Assembly: GCF_001984095.1 (NCBI RefSeq)
Contig: NZ_LYVQ01000017.1
Location: 1-46,767, forward strand
Source of the DNA: Pelomonas sp. KK5
Lineage (GTDB): Bacteria > Pseudomonadota > Gammaproteobacteria > Burkholderiales > Burkholderiaceae_C
Length of the DNA stretch: 46,767 nucleotides
Reading direction: 5' to 3'
The notes under the pieces are model-generated. The model worked only from the letters and a program-made list of their open reading frames with translations. It was not told where the DNA came from and did no database searches. The position numbers and the translations under genes are program-made. Positions 8,070 through 16,674 of the stretch are shown piece by piece (the stretch's first letter is position 1; the number at the start of each line of letters is the position of its first letter).

Positions 8070-9719
8070 ATGCTCGAAGGTTTCGTTCCCTTCCCCGCCG
8101 CATTCGCGCAGCGCTACCGCGCGCTGGGCTACTGGCAGGACCGCCCGCTGGCCCAGGAGTTCGCGGCCGTGTTCCGCCGCTTCTCCGAGCGCACCGCGCT
8201 GATCGACGGCGCGCGCCGCTACAGCTACGCCGATCTCGACCACCACAGCAGCAATCTCGCGCTGAACCTGCTGGAGCTGGGCCTGGCGCCGCTGGACCGC
8301 GTGATCCCGACGCTGCCCAATGTGGCCGAGTTCGTCATCCTGTACCTGGCGCTGCAGAAGATCGGCTGCATTCCGATCGCCGCACTGGTGACGCACCGCT
8401 TCGCCGAGATCAACCAGTTCGCCCGGCTGTCGAAGGCCCGTTGCGCGGTCTATCCGGAATCAAGCGGCGACTTCCGCTTCGGCCCCGTGCTGGACCGCGT
8501 GCAGGCTGAGAACCCGGCGCTGCAGCTGCGCCTGGTGCTGGGCACGCCCGGGCCCGGCGAGCATTCGCTGGTCGAGCTGATCGAGCGGCCGGCGCGGCTG
8601 CCGGCTTCCGCGCTGGACGATGTCCACATCGATCCGGCCGACCCGTGCATCTTCCAGCTCTCCGGCGGCACCACCGGCATTCCCAAGCTGATCCCGCGGA
8701 CGAACAACGACTACGCCTACAACTCCAAGGTCGCGGCCGATGTGGCGGGCGTGGACGTGGGCTCGGTGCTGCTGCTGGTCCTGCCCATCGCCCACAACCT
8801 GCCGCTGGCGTGCCCGGGCATCCAGGGCTTCCTGTTCAAGGGCGCGACCGTGGTGCTGCATGGGAGCACGCGGCCGGAGGAGATGTTCCGCCTGATCGAG
8901 ACGCATCGCGTGACGCACCTGAAGGTCGTTCCCGCGCTGCTGATCCGGTTGATCAACGATCCGACGATCAGCGGCTTCGACCTCGGCTCGGTGCGCCAGA
9001 TCCAGAGCGGCGGCCAGCGCATGCAACCCGAGGTGCGGCTGCGCACCCGCGAGCTGTTCCACAACGCCTTCGTCCAGGAGAACTTCGGCATGAGCGAAGG
9101 CCTGCTGATGTTCGTGCGGCGCGGTGATCCGGAAGCCGTGCTGCTGGAAACCTGCGGCCGGCCCGTGTGCGCCGACGACGAGATCAGGCTGCTCGACGAC
9201 GAAGGCCATGAAGTCGCCGAAGGCGAGGTGGGCGAGCTGGCCTGCCGCGGCCCGTACACCCTGCGCGGCTACTACGGCGTGCCCGAGTACAACGCCCGCC
9301 AGTTCACGCCGGACGGCTTCTACCGCTCGGGCGACCTGATGCGCCGCCACCCGTCGGGCAACTATGTGGTCGAAGGCCGCAAGAAGGACCTGATCAACCG
9401 CGGCGGCGAAAAGATCAGCGCGGAAGAGGTGGAGAACCTGATCCTGATGCACCCCGCGGTGCAGAACGTGGCCTGCGTGCCCTATCCCGACGAACGGCTG
9501 GGCGAAAAGATGTGCGCCTGCGTGATTCTGAAGACGGGCCAGTCGCTCACGCTCGAACAACTCGCTGCCTTCCTGCAGCTGCAGGAGATCGCCCGCTTCA
9601 AGTTGCCGGAACGGCTGGAAGTGCTGCGCGACTTCCCGGTCTCCACCTTCGGCAAGGTGTCCAAGAAGGCCCTGGGCGAGAGCGTGGCCGCCAAGGTCGC
9701 CACCCAGGCCACGGCCTGA
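8070..9719 (+). CDS. Aryl-acid AMP/CoA ligase, EntE/DhbE-like
   Basis: This 549-residue ANL-superfamily enzyme activates an aromatic carboxylic acid as the acyl-adenylate and probably passes it to CoA. The ATP loop is LSGGTTGIPKLIP (residues 198-209), the A5/A8 regions include NFGMSEG and GRKKDLINRGGEKI, and the C-terminal lysine sits in STFGKVSKKAL. The closest pattern I recognise is 2,3-dihydroxybenzoate/salicylate adenylating enzymes: the acid pocket AHNLPLAC (residues 241-248) aligns with the DhbE pocket His-Asn ... Ser, with Cys here in place of Ser. This fits ortho-hydroxybenzoates. No siderophore NRPS genes are nearby, so the context is degradation rather than siderophore synthesis. 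Confidence 0.9.
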   Translation: MLEGFVPFPAAFAQRYRALGYWQDRPLAQEFAAVFRRFSERTALIDGARRYSYADLDHHSSNLALNLLELGLAPLDRVIPTLPNVAEFVILYLALQKIGCIPIAALVTHRFAEINQFARLSKARCAVYPESSGDFRFGPVLDRVQAENPALQLRLVLGTPGPGEHSLVELIERPARLPASALDDVHIDPADPCIFQLSGGTTGIPKLIPRTNNDYAYNSKVAADVAGVDVGSVLLLVLPIAHNLPLACPGIQGFLFKGATVVLHGSTRPEEMFRLIETHRVTHLKVVPALLIRLINDPTISGFDLGSVRQIQSGGQRMQPEVRLRTRELFHNAFVQENFGMSEGLLMFVRRGDPEAVLLETCGRPVCADDEIRLLDDEGHEVAEGEVGELACRGPYTLRGYYGVPEYNARQFTPDGFYRSGDLMRRHPSGNYVVEGRKKDLINRGGEKISAEEVENLILMHPAVQNVACVPYPDERLGEKMCACVILKTGQSLTLEQLAAFLQLQEIARFKLPERLEVLRDFPVSTFGKVSKKALGESVAAKVATQATA

Positions 9720-9745
9720 ACCGCATCAACGCAAGAGACACATCC

Positions 9746-10588
9746 ATGCGCATCATCGATCTGCATTGCTATCCCGGCACCCAGACCTGGATTGACTCAC
9801 AAGGCCCCTACCCCGAGGCCCTGGCCACCTACTGGAAACGCGACTGGGTCGCGAAGTCCGAGGACGAGGTGATCGCCGAGTTCACGACGGCCGGCGTCGA
9901 GGCCTGCCTGGTGGCCCTGGACCTCGAGACCACCGTGGCCACGCCGCCCTGCACCAACGAGTACGTGCATGCGATGTGGAAGCGCCACCCCGAGCGCATC
10001 CTGAACTGCTGGGGCGCCGTCGAGCCGGCCAAGGGCGAGATCGCGATCCGTCAGGTGCGCAAGGCCGTGCGGGAGCTGGGCTTCATCGGCTTCCACTTCC
10101 ATCCGATCATGCAGCACTTCGCCGTCAACGACAGGCGCTACTACCCGCTGTTCGAGGAGATCAACGCCCTCGGTGCCGCGGTGATGGTGGACGTGGGCAC
10201 CACCGGCATGGGCGCCGGCATGCCCGGCGGCCACGGCGCCCGCGTGCGGCATGCGCATCCCGCGCACATCGACGATCTGGCGGCGGACTTCCCGAATCTC
10301 AAGATCATCATGGCCCACCCCGGCTGGCCCTGGGTGGACGAGACCACCGCCGTCGCGCTGCACAAGGGCAATGTGTACTGGGAGATGTCGGGTTGGGCGC
10401 CCAAGTACTTCCCGGGCAACCTGAAGGTCGACATCCGCGGCCGCCTGCAGGACAAGATCATGTTCGGCAGCGACTACCCGAGCCTGCCCTATGAACGCAT
10501 CTTGCGCGAGTGGTCGGAGCTGGGCTATTCGGATGCGGTGATGGAGAAGGTCATGCACGGCAATGCCGAGCGTGTCCTGGGCCTGTGA
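9746..10588 (+). CDS. Amidohydrolase-2-family metal-dependent hydrolase/decarboxylase
   Basis: This 280-residue TIM-barrel protein starts at the ATG at 9746, although the frame is open further upstream inside the ligase gene. Family signatures are IDLHCYPG at the N-terminus, GFHFHP (about residue 116), [10 protein letters not shown] (about residue 190) and [14 protein letters not shown] near the C-terminus with the conserved Asp. The usual metal-binding HxH of strand 1 is changed to H-C-Y, so one metal ligand is missing. Relatives include ACMSD-type decarboxylases, gamma-resorcylate decarboxylase and LigJ/LigI-like hydratases and lactonases of aromatic pathways. The position between ligase and thiolase suggests action on a ring-cleavage or CoA-pathway intermediate. 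Its stop overlaps the thiolase start (TGATG). Confidence 0.82.
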   Translation: MRIIDLHCYPGTQTWIDSQGPYPEALATYWKRDWVAKSEDEVIAEFTTAGVEACLVALDLETTVATPPCTNEYVHAMWKRHPERILNCWGAVEPAKGEIAIRQVRKAVRELGFIGFHFHPIMQHFAVNDRRYYPLFEEINALGAAVMVDVGTTGMGAGMPGGHGARVRHAHPAHIDDLAADFPNLKIIMAHPGWPWVDETTAVALHKGNVYWEMSGWAPKYFPGNLKVDIRGRLQDKIMFGSDYPSLPYERILREWSELGYSDAVMEKVMHGNAERVLGL

Positions 10589-11796
10589 TGAACCACGCGT
10601 TCATCTGCGACGGCGTCCGCACGCCCATCGGGCGCTACGGCGGGCTGCTCTCGTCGGTCCGGACCGATGACCTCGGCGCCCTGCCGATCCGTGCCCTGAT
10701 GCAGCGGCATGCGAGCCTGGACTGGGAGCGCCTCGAGGAAGTCACCCTCGGCTGCGTCAACCAGGCGGGGGAAGACAACCGCAACGTGGCGCGCATGAGC
10801 GCGCTGCTCGCCGGCCTGCCGGTGACGGTGGCGGCAGCGACCGTCAACCGCCTCTGCGGCTCCGGCCTCGACGCCGTGGCCAGCGCGGCGCGGGGCATCG
10901 CCGCCGGCCAGCTCGATCTGGCGATGGCCGGCGGTGTCGAGAGCATGTCGCGTGCGCCCTTCGTGAGTCCCAAGGCCAGCACGCCGTTCTCACGCCAGGC
11001 CGAGGTTTATGACTCGACCATCGGCTGGCGTTTCATCAACCCTCAAATGGTGCTGTTGCACGGCGTGGACGCCATGGGCGAGACGGCGGAGAACGTCGCG
11101 CAGGAACACGGCATCTCGCGGCAGGACCAGGACGCCTTCGCGCTGCGCAGCCAGCAGCGCTGGGTGCGGGCCGCCGCCGCCGGCCTGTTCGACGAGGAGA
11201 TCCTGCCGGTCCAGGTCCCCGGTGCGAACAAGGGCGAGCTGCGTGAGATGCGGCAGGACGAGCATCCCCGCCCCGGCACCACGGCAGAAGCCCTCGCCGC
11301 CCTGAAGCCGGCCTTCCGCGCCGGCGGCAGCGTCACCGCGGGCAACTCGGCCGGTGTCAACGACGGCGCCGCCGCGCTGCTGCTGGCCAGCGAAGGCGCG
11401 GTAGCACGCCTGGGCCTGAAGCCGCTGGGCCGCGTGATCGGTGTGGCCACCGCGGGCGTGGCGCCGCGTGTGATGGGCATCGGCCCGGTGCCCGCCACGC
11501 GCAAGCTGCTGGCGCAGACCGGCCTGTCGATCGGCGACTTCGATGTCGTCGAACTGAACGAGGCCTTCGCGGCGCAAGGCCTGGCCGTGCTGCGCGCGCT
11601 CGGGCTGCCGGACGACGGCGAGCACATCAACCCGAACGGCGGCGCCATCGCCCTGGGCCATCCGCTGGGCATGTCGGGCGCGCGGCTGGTGCTGACGGCG
11701 CTGCTGCAGTTGCGCCGCACCGGTGGCAGGCGGGCGCTGTGCACGATGTGCGTCGGCGTGGGCCAGGGCATTGCGCTGGCGGTGGAGCGGGTATGA
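10588..11796 (+). CDS. Thiolase, 3-oxoadipyl-CoA thiolase-like (PcaF type)
   Basis: This 402-residue thiolase begins at the ATG at 10588, sharing a base with the previous stop. The nucleophilic Cys90 lies in NRLCGSG, followed by [13 protein letters not shown], a strong PcaF/PaaJ-like signature. The second-half active-site residues are in [19 protein letters not shown] (His) and [10 protein letters not shown] (Cys). It cleaves a beta-ketoacyl-CoA with free CoA to give acetyl-CoA and a shortened acyl-CoA. With the neighbouring ligase, crotonases and SDR it makes a near-complete beta-oxidation set; no acyl-CoA dehydrogenase is present, so the entering acid may already be unsaturated (inference). 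The stop overlaps the next start as ATGA. Confidence 0.93.
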   Translation: MNHAFICDGVRTPIGRYGGLLSSVRTDDLGALPIRALMQRHASLDWERLEEVTLGCVNQAGEDNRNVARMSALLAGLPVTVAAATVNRLCGSGLDAVASAARGIAAGQLDLAMAGGVESMSRAPFVSPKASTPFSRQAEVYDSTIGWRFINPQMVLLHGVDAMGETAENVAQEHGISRQDQDAFALRSQQRWVRAAAAGLFDEEILPVQVPGANKGELREMRQDEHPRPGTTAEALAALKPAFRAGGSVTAGNSAGVNDGAAALLLASEGAVARLGLKPLGRVIGVATAGVAPRVMGIGPVPATRKLLAQTGLSIGDFDVVELNEAFAAQGLAVLRALGLPDDGEHINPNGGAIALGHPLGMSGARLVLTALLQLRRTGGRRALCTMCVGVGQGIALAVERV

Positions 11797-12614
11797 AGAC
11801 AGCACTCCCCCCTCCCCTGCTGCTCGAGCAGATCGGCGCGGTCGCGGTGCTCACGCTGAACCGGCCCGAGACCCGCAATGCCTTGAGCGGCGAAGACCTG
11901 TTCAGTGCCTTCGAGCAGTGCTTCGAGCGCTTGAACGGCGACCTCTCCGTCGGTGCCATCGTGCTGACCGGCGCGGGCAGTGCCTTCTGCTCCGGCGGCA
12001 ACGTCGCGGAGATGCGCGACCGCGCGGGCATGTTCGCTGGATCGCCGGCGGAGATCGCCGCCGCCTACCGCCGCGGCATCCAGCGGATTCCGCGCGCCTT
12101 CCACAAGCTCGACGTGCCCATCATCGCCGCCGTCAACGGCCCCGCCATCGGTGCCGGCAACGATCTCGCGTGCATGTGCGACATCCGCATCGCGGCCGAC
12201 ACCGCGAGCTTCGCGGAGAGCTTCGTCAAGGTGGGCATCGTGCCGGGCGATGGCGGCTGCTGGCTGCTGCCCCGCGTGGTCGGTGCGGCCAAAGCGGCCG
12301 AGCTTGCCTTCACCGGCGCTCTGATCTCGGCCGCCGAGGCGCAGGCCATCGGCCTGGTGTCGCGCGTGGTGCCGGCGAACGAGTTGCTGGACCAGGCGAT
12401 GGCCCTGGCACGGCAGATCGCGGCCAACCCGCCGCAGGTGCTGCGCTGGACCAAGCAGCTGCTGCGCGAGGCGCGCCACAGCACGCTCGACCAGGCGCTC
12501 GAGGCCGCCGCGCAATTGCAAGGCCAGGCGCACCACACCGACGAGCACGCCGAGGCGGTCGAGGCCTTCTTCGAGAAGCGCACGCCGGTCTTCCAGCGGA
12601 GCCGGCCCTCATGA
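11793..12614 (+). CDS. Crotonase-fold protein, atypical active site
   Basis: This 273-residue enoyl-CoA hydratase/isomerase-family protein starts at 11793 in an ATGA overlap with the thiolase. The oxyanion-hole segments SAFCSGGN (about residue 63-70) and [12 protein letters not shown] (115-126) are present. The two glutamates used by classical hydratases are not: the first position is Asp124, and the second (the E of GQPE) is Phe144. Instead there is Asp153 in VPGDGG, as in isomerase, hydrolase or dehalogenase-like branches. It is therefore better called a crotonase of unknown reaction than an enoyl-CoA hydratase. It is followed by a bridging mini-ORF and a classical hydratase. Confidence 0.88.
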   Translation: MKTALPPPLLLEQIGAVAVLTLNRPETRNALSGEDLFSAFEQCFERLNGDLSVGAIVLTGAGSAFCSGGNVAEMRDRAGMFAGSPAEIAAAYRRGIQRIPRAFHKLDVPIIAAVNGPAIGAGNDLACMCDIRIAADTASFAESFVKVGIVPGDGGCWLLPRVVGAAKAAELAFTGALISAAEAQAIGLVSRVVPANELLDQAMALARQIAANPPQVLRWTKQLLREARHSTLDQALEAAAQLQGQAHHTDEHAEAVEAFFEKRTPVFQRSRPS

Positions 12615-12691
12615 GCGCAGCGCAGGGCCGCCCCAAGCAAGCTCGCTCCCGCCTGGCGGGACAGGCCGTAGGCCGAAGGGTGCACCAATGA
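12611..12691 (+). CDS. 26-codon mini-ORF bridging two crotonase genes
   Basis: The ATG at 12611 overlaps the stop of the upstream crotonase (ATGA), and its own TGA at 12689-12691 overlaps the ATG of the downstream hydratase (ATGA). The 26-residue product is basic and low in hydrophobics (it includes GRPKQARSRLAGQAVGRR) and shows no recognisable domain. The DNA includes the near-palindrome CCCGCCTGGCGGG at 12648-12660 and resembles short intergenic elements that I associate with Burkholderiales genomes; that resemblance is from memory and untested. The arrangement could pass ribosomes from one gene to the next. Confidence 0.4.
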   Translation: MSAAQGRPKQARSRLAGQAVGRRVHQ

Positions 12692-13458
12692 CCGAGGCGG
12701 TGCTCATCGAGGAGCGTCCCGCAGCGGGCGTGGCCGTGCTGAGGCTGCACCGCCCGCAGGTGCTCAATGCGCTGAACCTGGCGCTGCGCCAGGCGCTGGC
12801 CGCGGCGGTCACGCAACTGGAGGCGGACCCGGCCGTCCGCGCCATCGTGCTGGCCGGCAGCGAACGCGCATTCTGCGCCGGTGCCGACCTGGGCGAATAC
12901 CTGGCGGCCGAGCCGCTGGAGATCGTCCAGCGCCGCATGGACCGGCTGTGGGGCGCCATCGCGGCCTGCCGCAAGCCGGTGATCGCCGCCGTGCGCGGCC
13001 ATGCGCTGGGCGGTGGCTGTGAGCTGGCGATGCATGCCGACATCGTCATCGCAGGCACCGGCGCGCGCTTCGGTCAACCCGAGGTCCTGATCGGCCTGAT
13101 GCCGGGCGGCGGTGCCACCCAGCGCCTGACGCGCGCGGTGGGCAAGTTCCGTGCGATGCAGCTGCTGCTGACGGGCCAGCCGGTCTCGGGCACCGAGGCG
13201 GTGGCCATGGGCCTGGCCAGTGAAGTGGTGGCCGACGAGCAGGTCGAGGCACGCGCGCTCGAGATCGCCGGCCAGCTGGCCCGCGGCCCGCAACAGGCGA
13301 TCGAGTTCATCAAGGAAGCCGTCATCGGCGGCATGAACCTGCCGCTCGACCAGGGGCTGCAGCTGGAGCGCAAGTCCTTCCAGCTGCTGTTCGCCAGCCC
13401 GGACAAGCGCACCGGCATCCAGGCCCGCCTGGACCGCCGCACGCCCAGCTTCGACTAG
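12688..13458 (+). CDS. Enoyl-CoA hydratase (classical crotonase)
   Basis: This 256-residue protein has both catalytic glutamates of the enoyl-CoA hydratase family: Glu112 in GGGCELA and Glu132 in GQPEVLIG. The oxyanion-hole segment FCAGADLGE and the end motif MPGGGATQRL are also present. It should add water across a 2-enoyl-CoA double bond to give the 3-hydroxyacyl-CoA that the SDR and the thiolase would then process. The C-terminal helix is complete, ending in the RTPSFD-type tail common in this family. The ATG overlaps the stop of the 26-codon mini-ORF, so translation may depend on coupling; no strong Shine-Dalgarno is seen directly before it. Confidence 0.92.
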   Translation: MTEAVLIEERPAAGVAVLRLHRPQVLNALNLALRQALAAAVTQLEADPAVRAIVLAGSERAFCAGADLGEYLAAEPLEIVQRRMDRLWGAIAACRKPVIAAVRGHALGGGCELAMHADIVIAGTGARFGQPEVLIGLMPGGGATQRLTRAVGKFRAMQLLLTGQPVSGTEAVAMGLASEVVADEQVEARALEIAGQLARGPQQAIEFIKEAVIGGMNLPLDQGLQLERKSFQLLFASPDKRTGIQARLDRRTPSFD

Positions 13459-13581
13459 GAGTCCACCGGAAAGCACGCCCAAGAAGAACAGGCCTCCGCA
13501 CGAGGTCCTTGCCACGGATTGATGAAGCAAAAACCGGCACCGGCGCCACACGCCGCAAGCCGGGAACCCACTGGAGACATC

Positions 13582-15252
13582 ATGAAGACAGAAGCCACCC
13601 ATCCCGGCAGCCATCGCCGCCCCCACAGGCGCAGCCGCCGCACGCTCATCGGTGCCGCAGGCCTGCTGATCTGGCCCGCGGCGCATGCCGATGAGGCGCC
13701 TGCCCCGCCGATCGAGCTGAACTGGAACACCAGCGTCAAGTACGCATCGGCCTACCGACTGAAGGACCGCGATCAGCGCCTGATCAGCGGCGGCTCCTCG
13801 GCTGCGGCGGACGACGGCGACCGCAACTTCGCCAAGGGCTTCGTCAGCCAACGCTTCGATGTCTTCTCCGAGGTGGACCTGCGCATGGGCAATGGCGGTG
13901 TGCGCGCCAGCGGTGCCGCCTGGTACGACGCCGTCTACAACCGCAGCAACGACAACGACTCGCCAGCCACCAGCCAGGGCGCGGGGCCGGCCCGCAACGA
14001 GTTCAACCGGGACACCGCCCGCCTGCATGGCCGCAAGGCAGAGCTGCTGGACGCCTTCGGCTTCTATTCGGGCGATGTGGGCGGACACGATGTCTCCGTC
14101 CGTCTGGGGCGCCATGCGCAGGTGTGGGGCGAGAGCCTGTTCTACGGCAACAACGGCATTGCCTACGCGATGGTGCCGATCGACGTGATCAAGGCGAGCT
14201 CGGTGCCGGGCACGCAGTTCCGCGAACTGATCCGTCCGGTCAACCAGATCTCCGGGCAGATCAACCTGAGCCCGTCCGTCGTCCTCGGCGCCTACTACCA
14301 GTTCAGCTGGGAGAAGACGCGGCTGGCGGGCGCAGGCAGCTACCTCTCGCCGGCCGACATGCTCGATGCCGGTGGCCAGCAACTGATGGTCATTCCGGCG
14401 TTCACGAGCAACGGCTTCAGCTACCCCGGCTTCGCCGCCCAGCGCACGGCGGACGACCGTCCGGGCAACGGCGGCCAGGGCGGCTTGCAATTGCGCTTCA
14501 GCGTGGCGGACTGGGGCACCGACTTCGGCCTCTACGCCGTGCGCTACGACGAGCGGGTCCCGCAGCTGATCCTGCAGACGCTGGGACCGACCGGCCTGAG
14601 GGCGCCCTCGCCCGCCATGGCCCCCAGCAGCTACCACCTGTACTACGGCCGGGGCGCGCGCGCCTTCGGCGCCTCGTTCAGCCAGGGGCTGGGCGAATCC
14701 AGCGTCGGCGGCGAGGTGTCGATACGCGACGGCGCCACCCTGGTCAACGACCCGGTGCAGGCCTTCGCCGGCCGCGCACCGGCGCGCGGCCGGAGCCTGC
14801 ACGTCAACCTGTCGACGCTGACCAGCTTCGAGCCCAACTGGCTGAGCCAGGAGTCGAGCCTGGCCGGGGAGCTCGCGTGCAACCGCACCCTGTCGGTCAG
14901 CAACGGGCAGGCGGTGGCCGCCAACTCGACCCGTGATGCCTGCGGCGTGCGTGTGGTGTACGAGCTCAAGTACCGGCAGATCGCGCCGGGGCTGGACGTC
15001 GCGCTGCCGCTGTCCGTCAGCACCACGCACGGCGCCTCGTCGGCGGTCGTGAACTTCGGCGCCGACCGTTCGGGCGACGTTTCGCTGACGGCCAACTTCA
15101 ACTATCTCGACAAGTGGCGCTTCGGCCTCGGCTACACGCATTTCTACGGCCCGGTGGGCACACCGCTGGACGCTCATGGCCAGAACTTCAGCTTCAGACA
15201 GGCGCTTGCCGACCGGGATTTCCTGTCGCTGACGCTGGCCACCACCTTCTGA
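13582..15252 (+). CDS. DUF1302-family outer-membrane protein
   Basis: About 556 residues from the ATG at 13582, chosen for the CTGGAGA ribosome site; an in-frame ATG at 13519 lacks one. The N-terminus has a twin-arginine-like basic stretch (RRSRRTLIG) followed by a hydrophobic segment and an AHA-D cleavage site, so export is expected. The rest is rich in beta-strand patterns and aromatic girdle residues, ending in a Phe (LTLATTF), typical of outer-membrane barrels. DUF1302 proteins commonly sit beside DUF1329, YCF48-like and MMPL genes in clusters for hydrophobic carbon sources. A role in passage of the substrate through the outer membrane is inferred. Confidence 0.85.
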   Translation: MKTEATHPGSHRRPHRRSRRTLIGAAGLLIWPAAHADEAPAPPIELNWNTSVKYASAYRLKDRDQRLISGGSSAAADDGDRNFAKGFVSQRFDVFSEVDLRMGNGGVRASGAAWYDAVYNRSNDNDSPATSQGAGPARNEFNRDTARLHGRKAELLDAFGFYSGDVGGHDVSVRLGRHAQVWGESLFYGNNGIAYAMVPIDVIKASSVPGTQFRELIRPVNQISGQINLSPSVVLGAYYQFSWEKTRLAGAGSYLSPADMLDAGGQQLMVIPAFTSNGFSYPGFAAQRTADDRPGNGGQGGLQLRFSVADWGTDFGLYAVRYDERVPQLILQTLGPTGLRAPSPAMAPSSYHLYYGRGARAFGASFSQGLGESSVGGEVSIRDGATLVNDPVQAFAGRAPARGRSLHVNLSTLTSFEPNWLSQESSLAGELACNRTLSVSNGQAVAANSTRDACGVRVVYELKYRQIAPGLDVALPLSVSTTHGASSAVVNFGADRSGDVSLTANFNYLDKWRFGLGYTHFYGPVGTPLDAHGQNFSFRQALADRDFLSLTLATTF

Positions 15253-15278
15253 ACCTCCTGCCGTAGAGAGACCCGTCC

Positions 15279-16652
15279 ATGAAGACCTGCTCCACTCCCC
15301 TGTCGCTGGCGCTGACGCTGGCATCCATCCTGGCGTCCACTGTGGCAACGGCACCGGCGCGCGCCGCGGTTTCGGAGGCCGAGGCCGCCAGGCTCGCCAG
15401 CGAACTGACCCCGCTGGGCGGCGAGCGCGCCGGCAACAAGGCCGGCACGATCCCGGCCTGGACCGGTGGCTATGCCGCCACTGCGGCGGCCCGGATCACA
15501 GGCCGCCGACCCGACCCCTTCGCGGCAGACAAGCCGCTGTACACCGTCACTGCGGCCAACGTGGCCGAGCACGCCCCGCAGCTGTCGGACGGCCTGAAGG
15601 CGATGTTCAAGAAGTACCCCGACTTCCGCTTGAACGTCTACCCGACGCGCCGCACCGCCAGCGCACCGGCCTATGTCTACGAGAACACCCGACTCAACGC
15701 GACCCGGGCCAGGCTGAACGCCGACGTGCTGAGCGGTGCCTTCGGCGGCATCCCCTTCCCGATCCCGAAGACCGGCGACGAGGCGATGTGGAACGCGGTG
15801 ATGTTCTGGGGCGGTGCAGCCTACCGTTTCGATGCCAACGGCTACCTGGTCACCGCCACCGGATCGCCGGTGCTGACGGTCGACGTGAAGGGCGAACTCA
15901 ATCGCCCCTACTACTACGAGGACGGCGACCGGGCCGCTTTCGAAAAGCAGGGCGGCGTGCATGCCGAGATCAAGGTCACCAACAGCGGCCCGCCGGTGCG
16001 CGTCGGCGAAGCCGTCATCAGCAAGCTCTACACCGATTCGAGCAAGGACGTGGCCTGGATGTACCTGACCGGCCAGCGTCGCGTGCGCAAGCTCCCCTCC
16101 GCGTGCTGCGACACGCCGACGCCGCAGACGGCCGGGGTGATGACCTTCGACGAGCAGTTCGTCTTCCGCGGCCGCCTCGAACGCTTCGACTGGAAGGTGA
16201 TCGGCAAGCAGGAAATGCTGATCCCGTACAACGCCAACCGGCTCAATGTGCCCGAGCGCGACGCCGACGTGCTGGGCAAGAACTTCGTCAACCCCGATCA
16301 CCTGCGCTGGGAACTGCATCGCGTGTGGGTGGTCGAGGGCACGCTGCGGGCCGGCCAGCGCCACACGATGCCGCGCAGCCGCTACTACCTCGATGAGGAC
16401 ACCTGGATTCCCGTGCTCGCCGACCGCTGGGACGCCCAGGGCAATCTGTGGCGCACCCTGGGCCAGTACCCGATCGTGCTGCCCGACGTGCCGGCCACCG
16501 CGCCGCTGACCTTCTACATGCACGACCTGGTGTCGGGCGCCTGGTATGTCAACGGGCTGATGAACGCCAAGGCGACGCCGATGGAGGTCGTGCCGAAGTT
16601 CAGCGACAGCAACTTCCAGCCGGACAGCCTGGCCGGCAAGTCCGTCCGCTAA
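15279..16652 (+). CDS. DUF1329-family periplasmic/outer-membrane lipid-associated protein
   Basis: This 457-residue protein has a clear signal peptide (hydrophobic core SLALTLASILASTVATAPARA, with an A-x-A cleavage site near residue 30). The mature part contains the LTPLGGERAGNKAGTIPAWTGG start that marks DUF1329 proteins, and later MYLTGQRRVRKLP and DEDTWIPVLADRWD motifs of this LolA/LolB-like fold. These proteins are thought to carry hydrophobic molecules or lipids across the periplasm. It lies 26 nt after the DUF1302 gene and belongs to the same module. Its precise cargo is unknown; the aromatic cluster suggests the growth substrate or its lipid-like form. Confidence 0.87.
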   Translation: MKTCSTPLSLALTLASILASTVATAPARAAVSEAEAARLASELTPLGGERAGNKAGTIPAWTGGYAATAAARITGRRPDPFAADKPLYTVTAANVAEHAPQLSDGLKAMFKKYPDFRLNVYPTRRTASAPAYVYENTRLNATRARLNADVLSGAFGGIPFPIPKTGDEAMWNAVMFWGGAAYRFDANGYLVTATGSPVLTVDVKGELNRPYYYEDGDRAAFEKQGGVHAEIKVTNSGPPVRVGEAVISKLYTDSSKDVAWMYLTGQRRVRKLPSACCDTPTPQTAGVMTFDEQFVFRGRLERFDWKVIGKQEMLIPYNANRLNVPERDADVLGKNFVNPDHLRWELHRVWVVEGTLRAGQRHTMPRSRYYLDEDTWIPVLADRWDAQGNLWRTLGQYPIVLPDVPATAPLTFYMHDLVSGAWYVNGLMNAKATPMEVVPKFSDSNFQPDSLAGKSVR

Positions 16653-16674
16653 ACCACCCTGCTGGAAGGCTCCC

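Noticed and set aside
8070-9719. Siderophore biosynthesis by the EntE-like ligase
   Set aside because: No NRPS, isochorismate or siderophore transport genes are in the window; all neighbours are catabolic.
12310-15354. 1014-codon open frame on the minus strand across the hydratase and DUF1302 genes
   Set aside because: It is low in domain-like sequence and spans several clear plus-strand genes; it is a GC-driven shadow.
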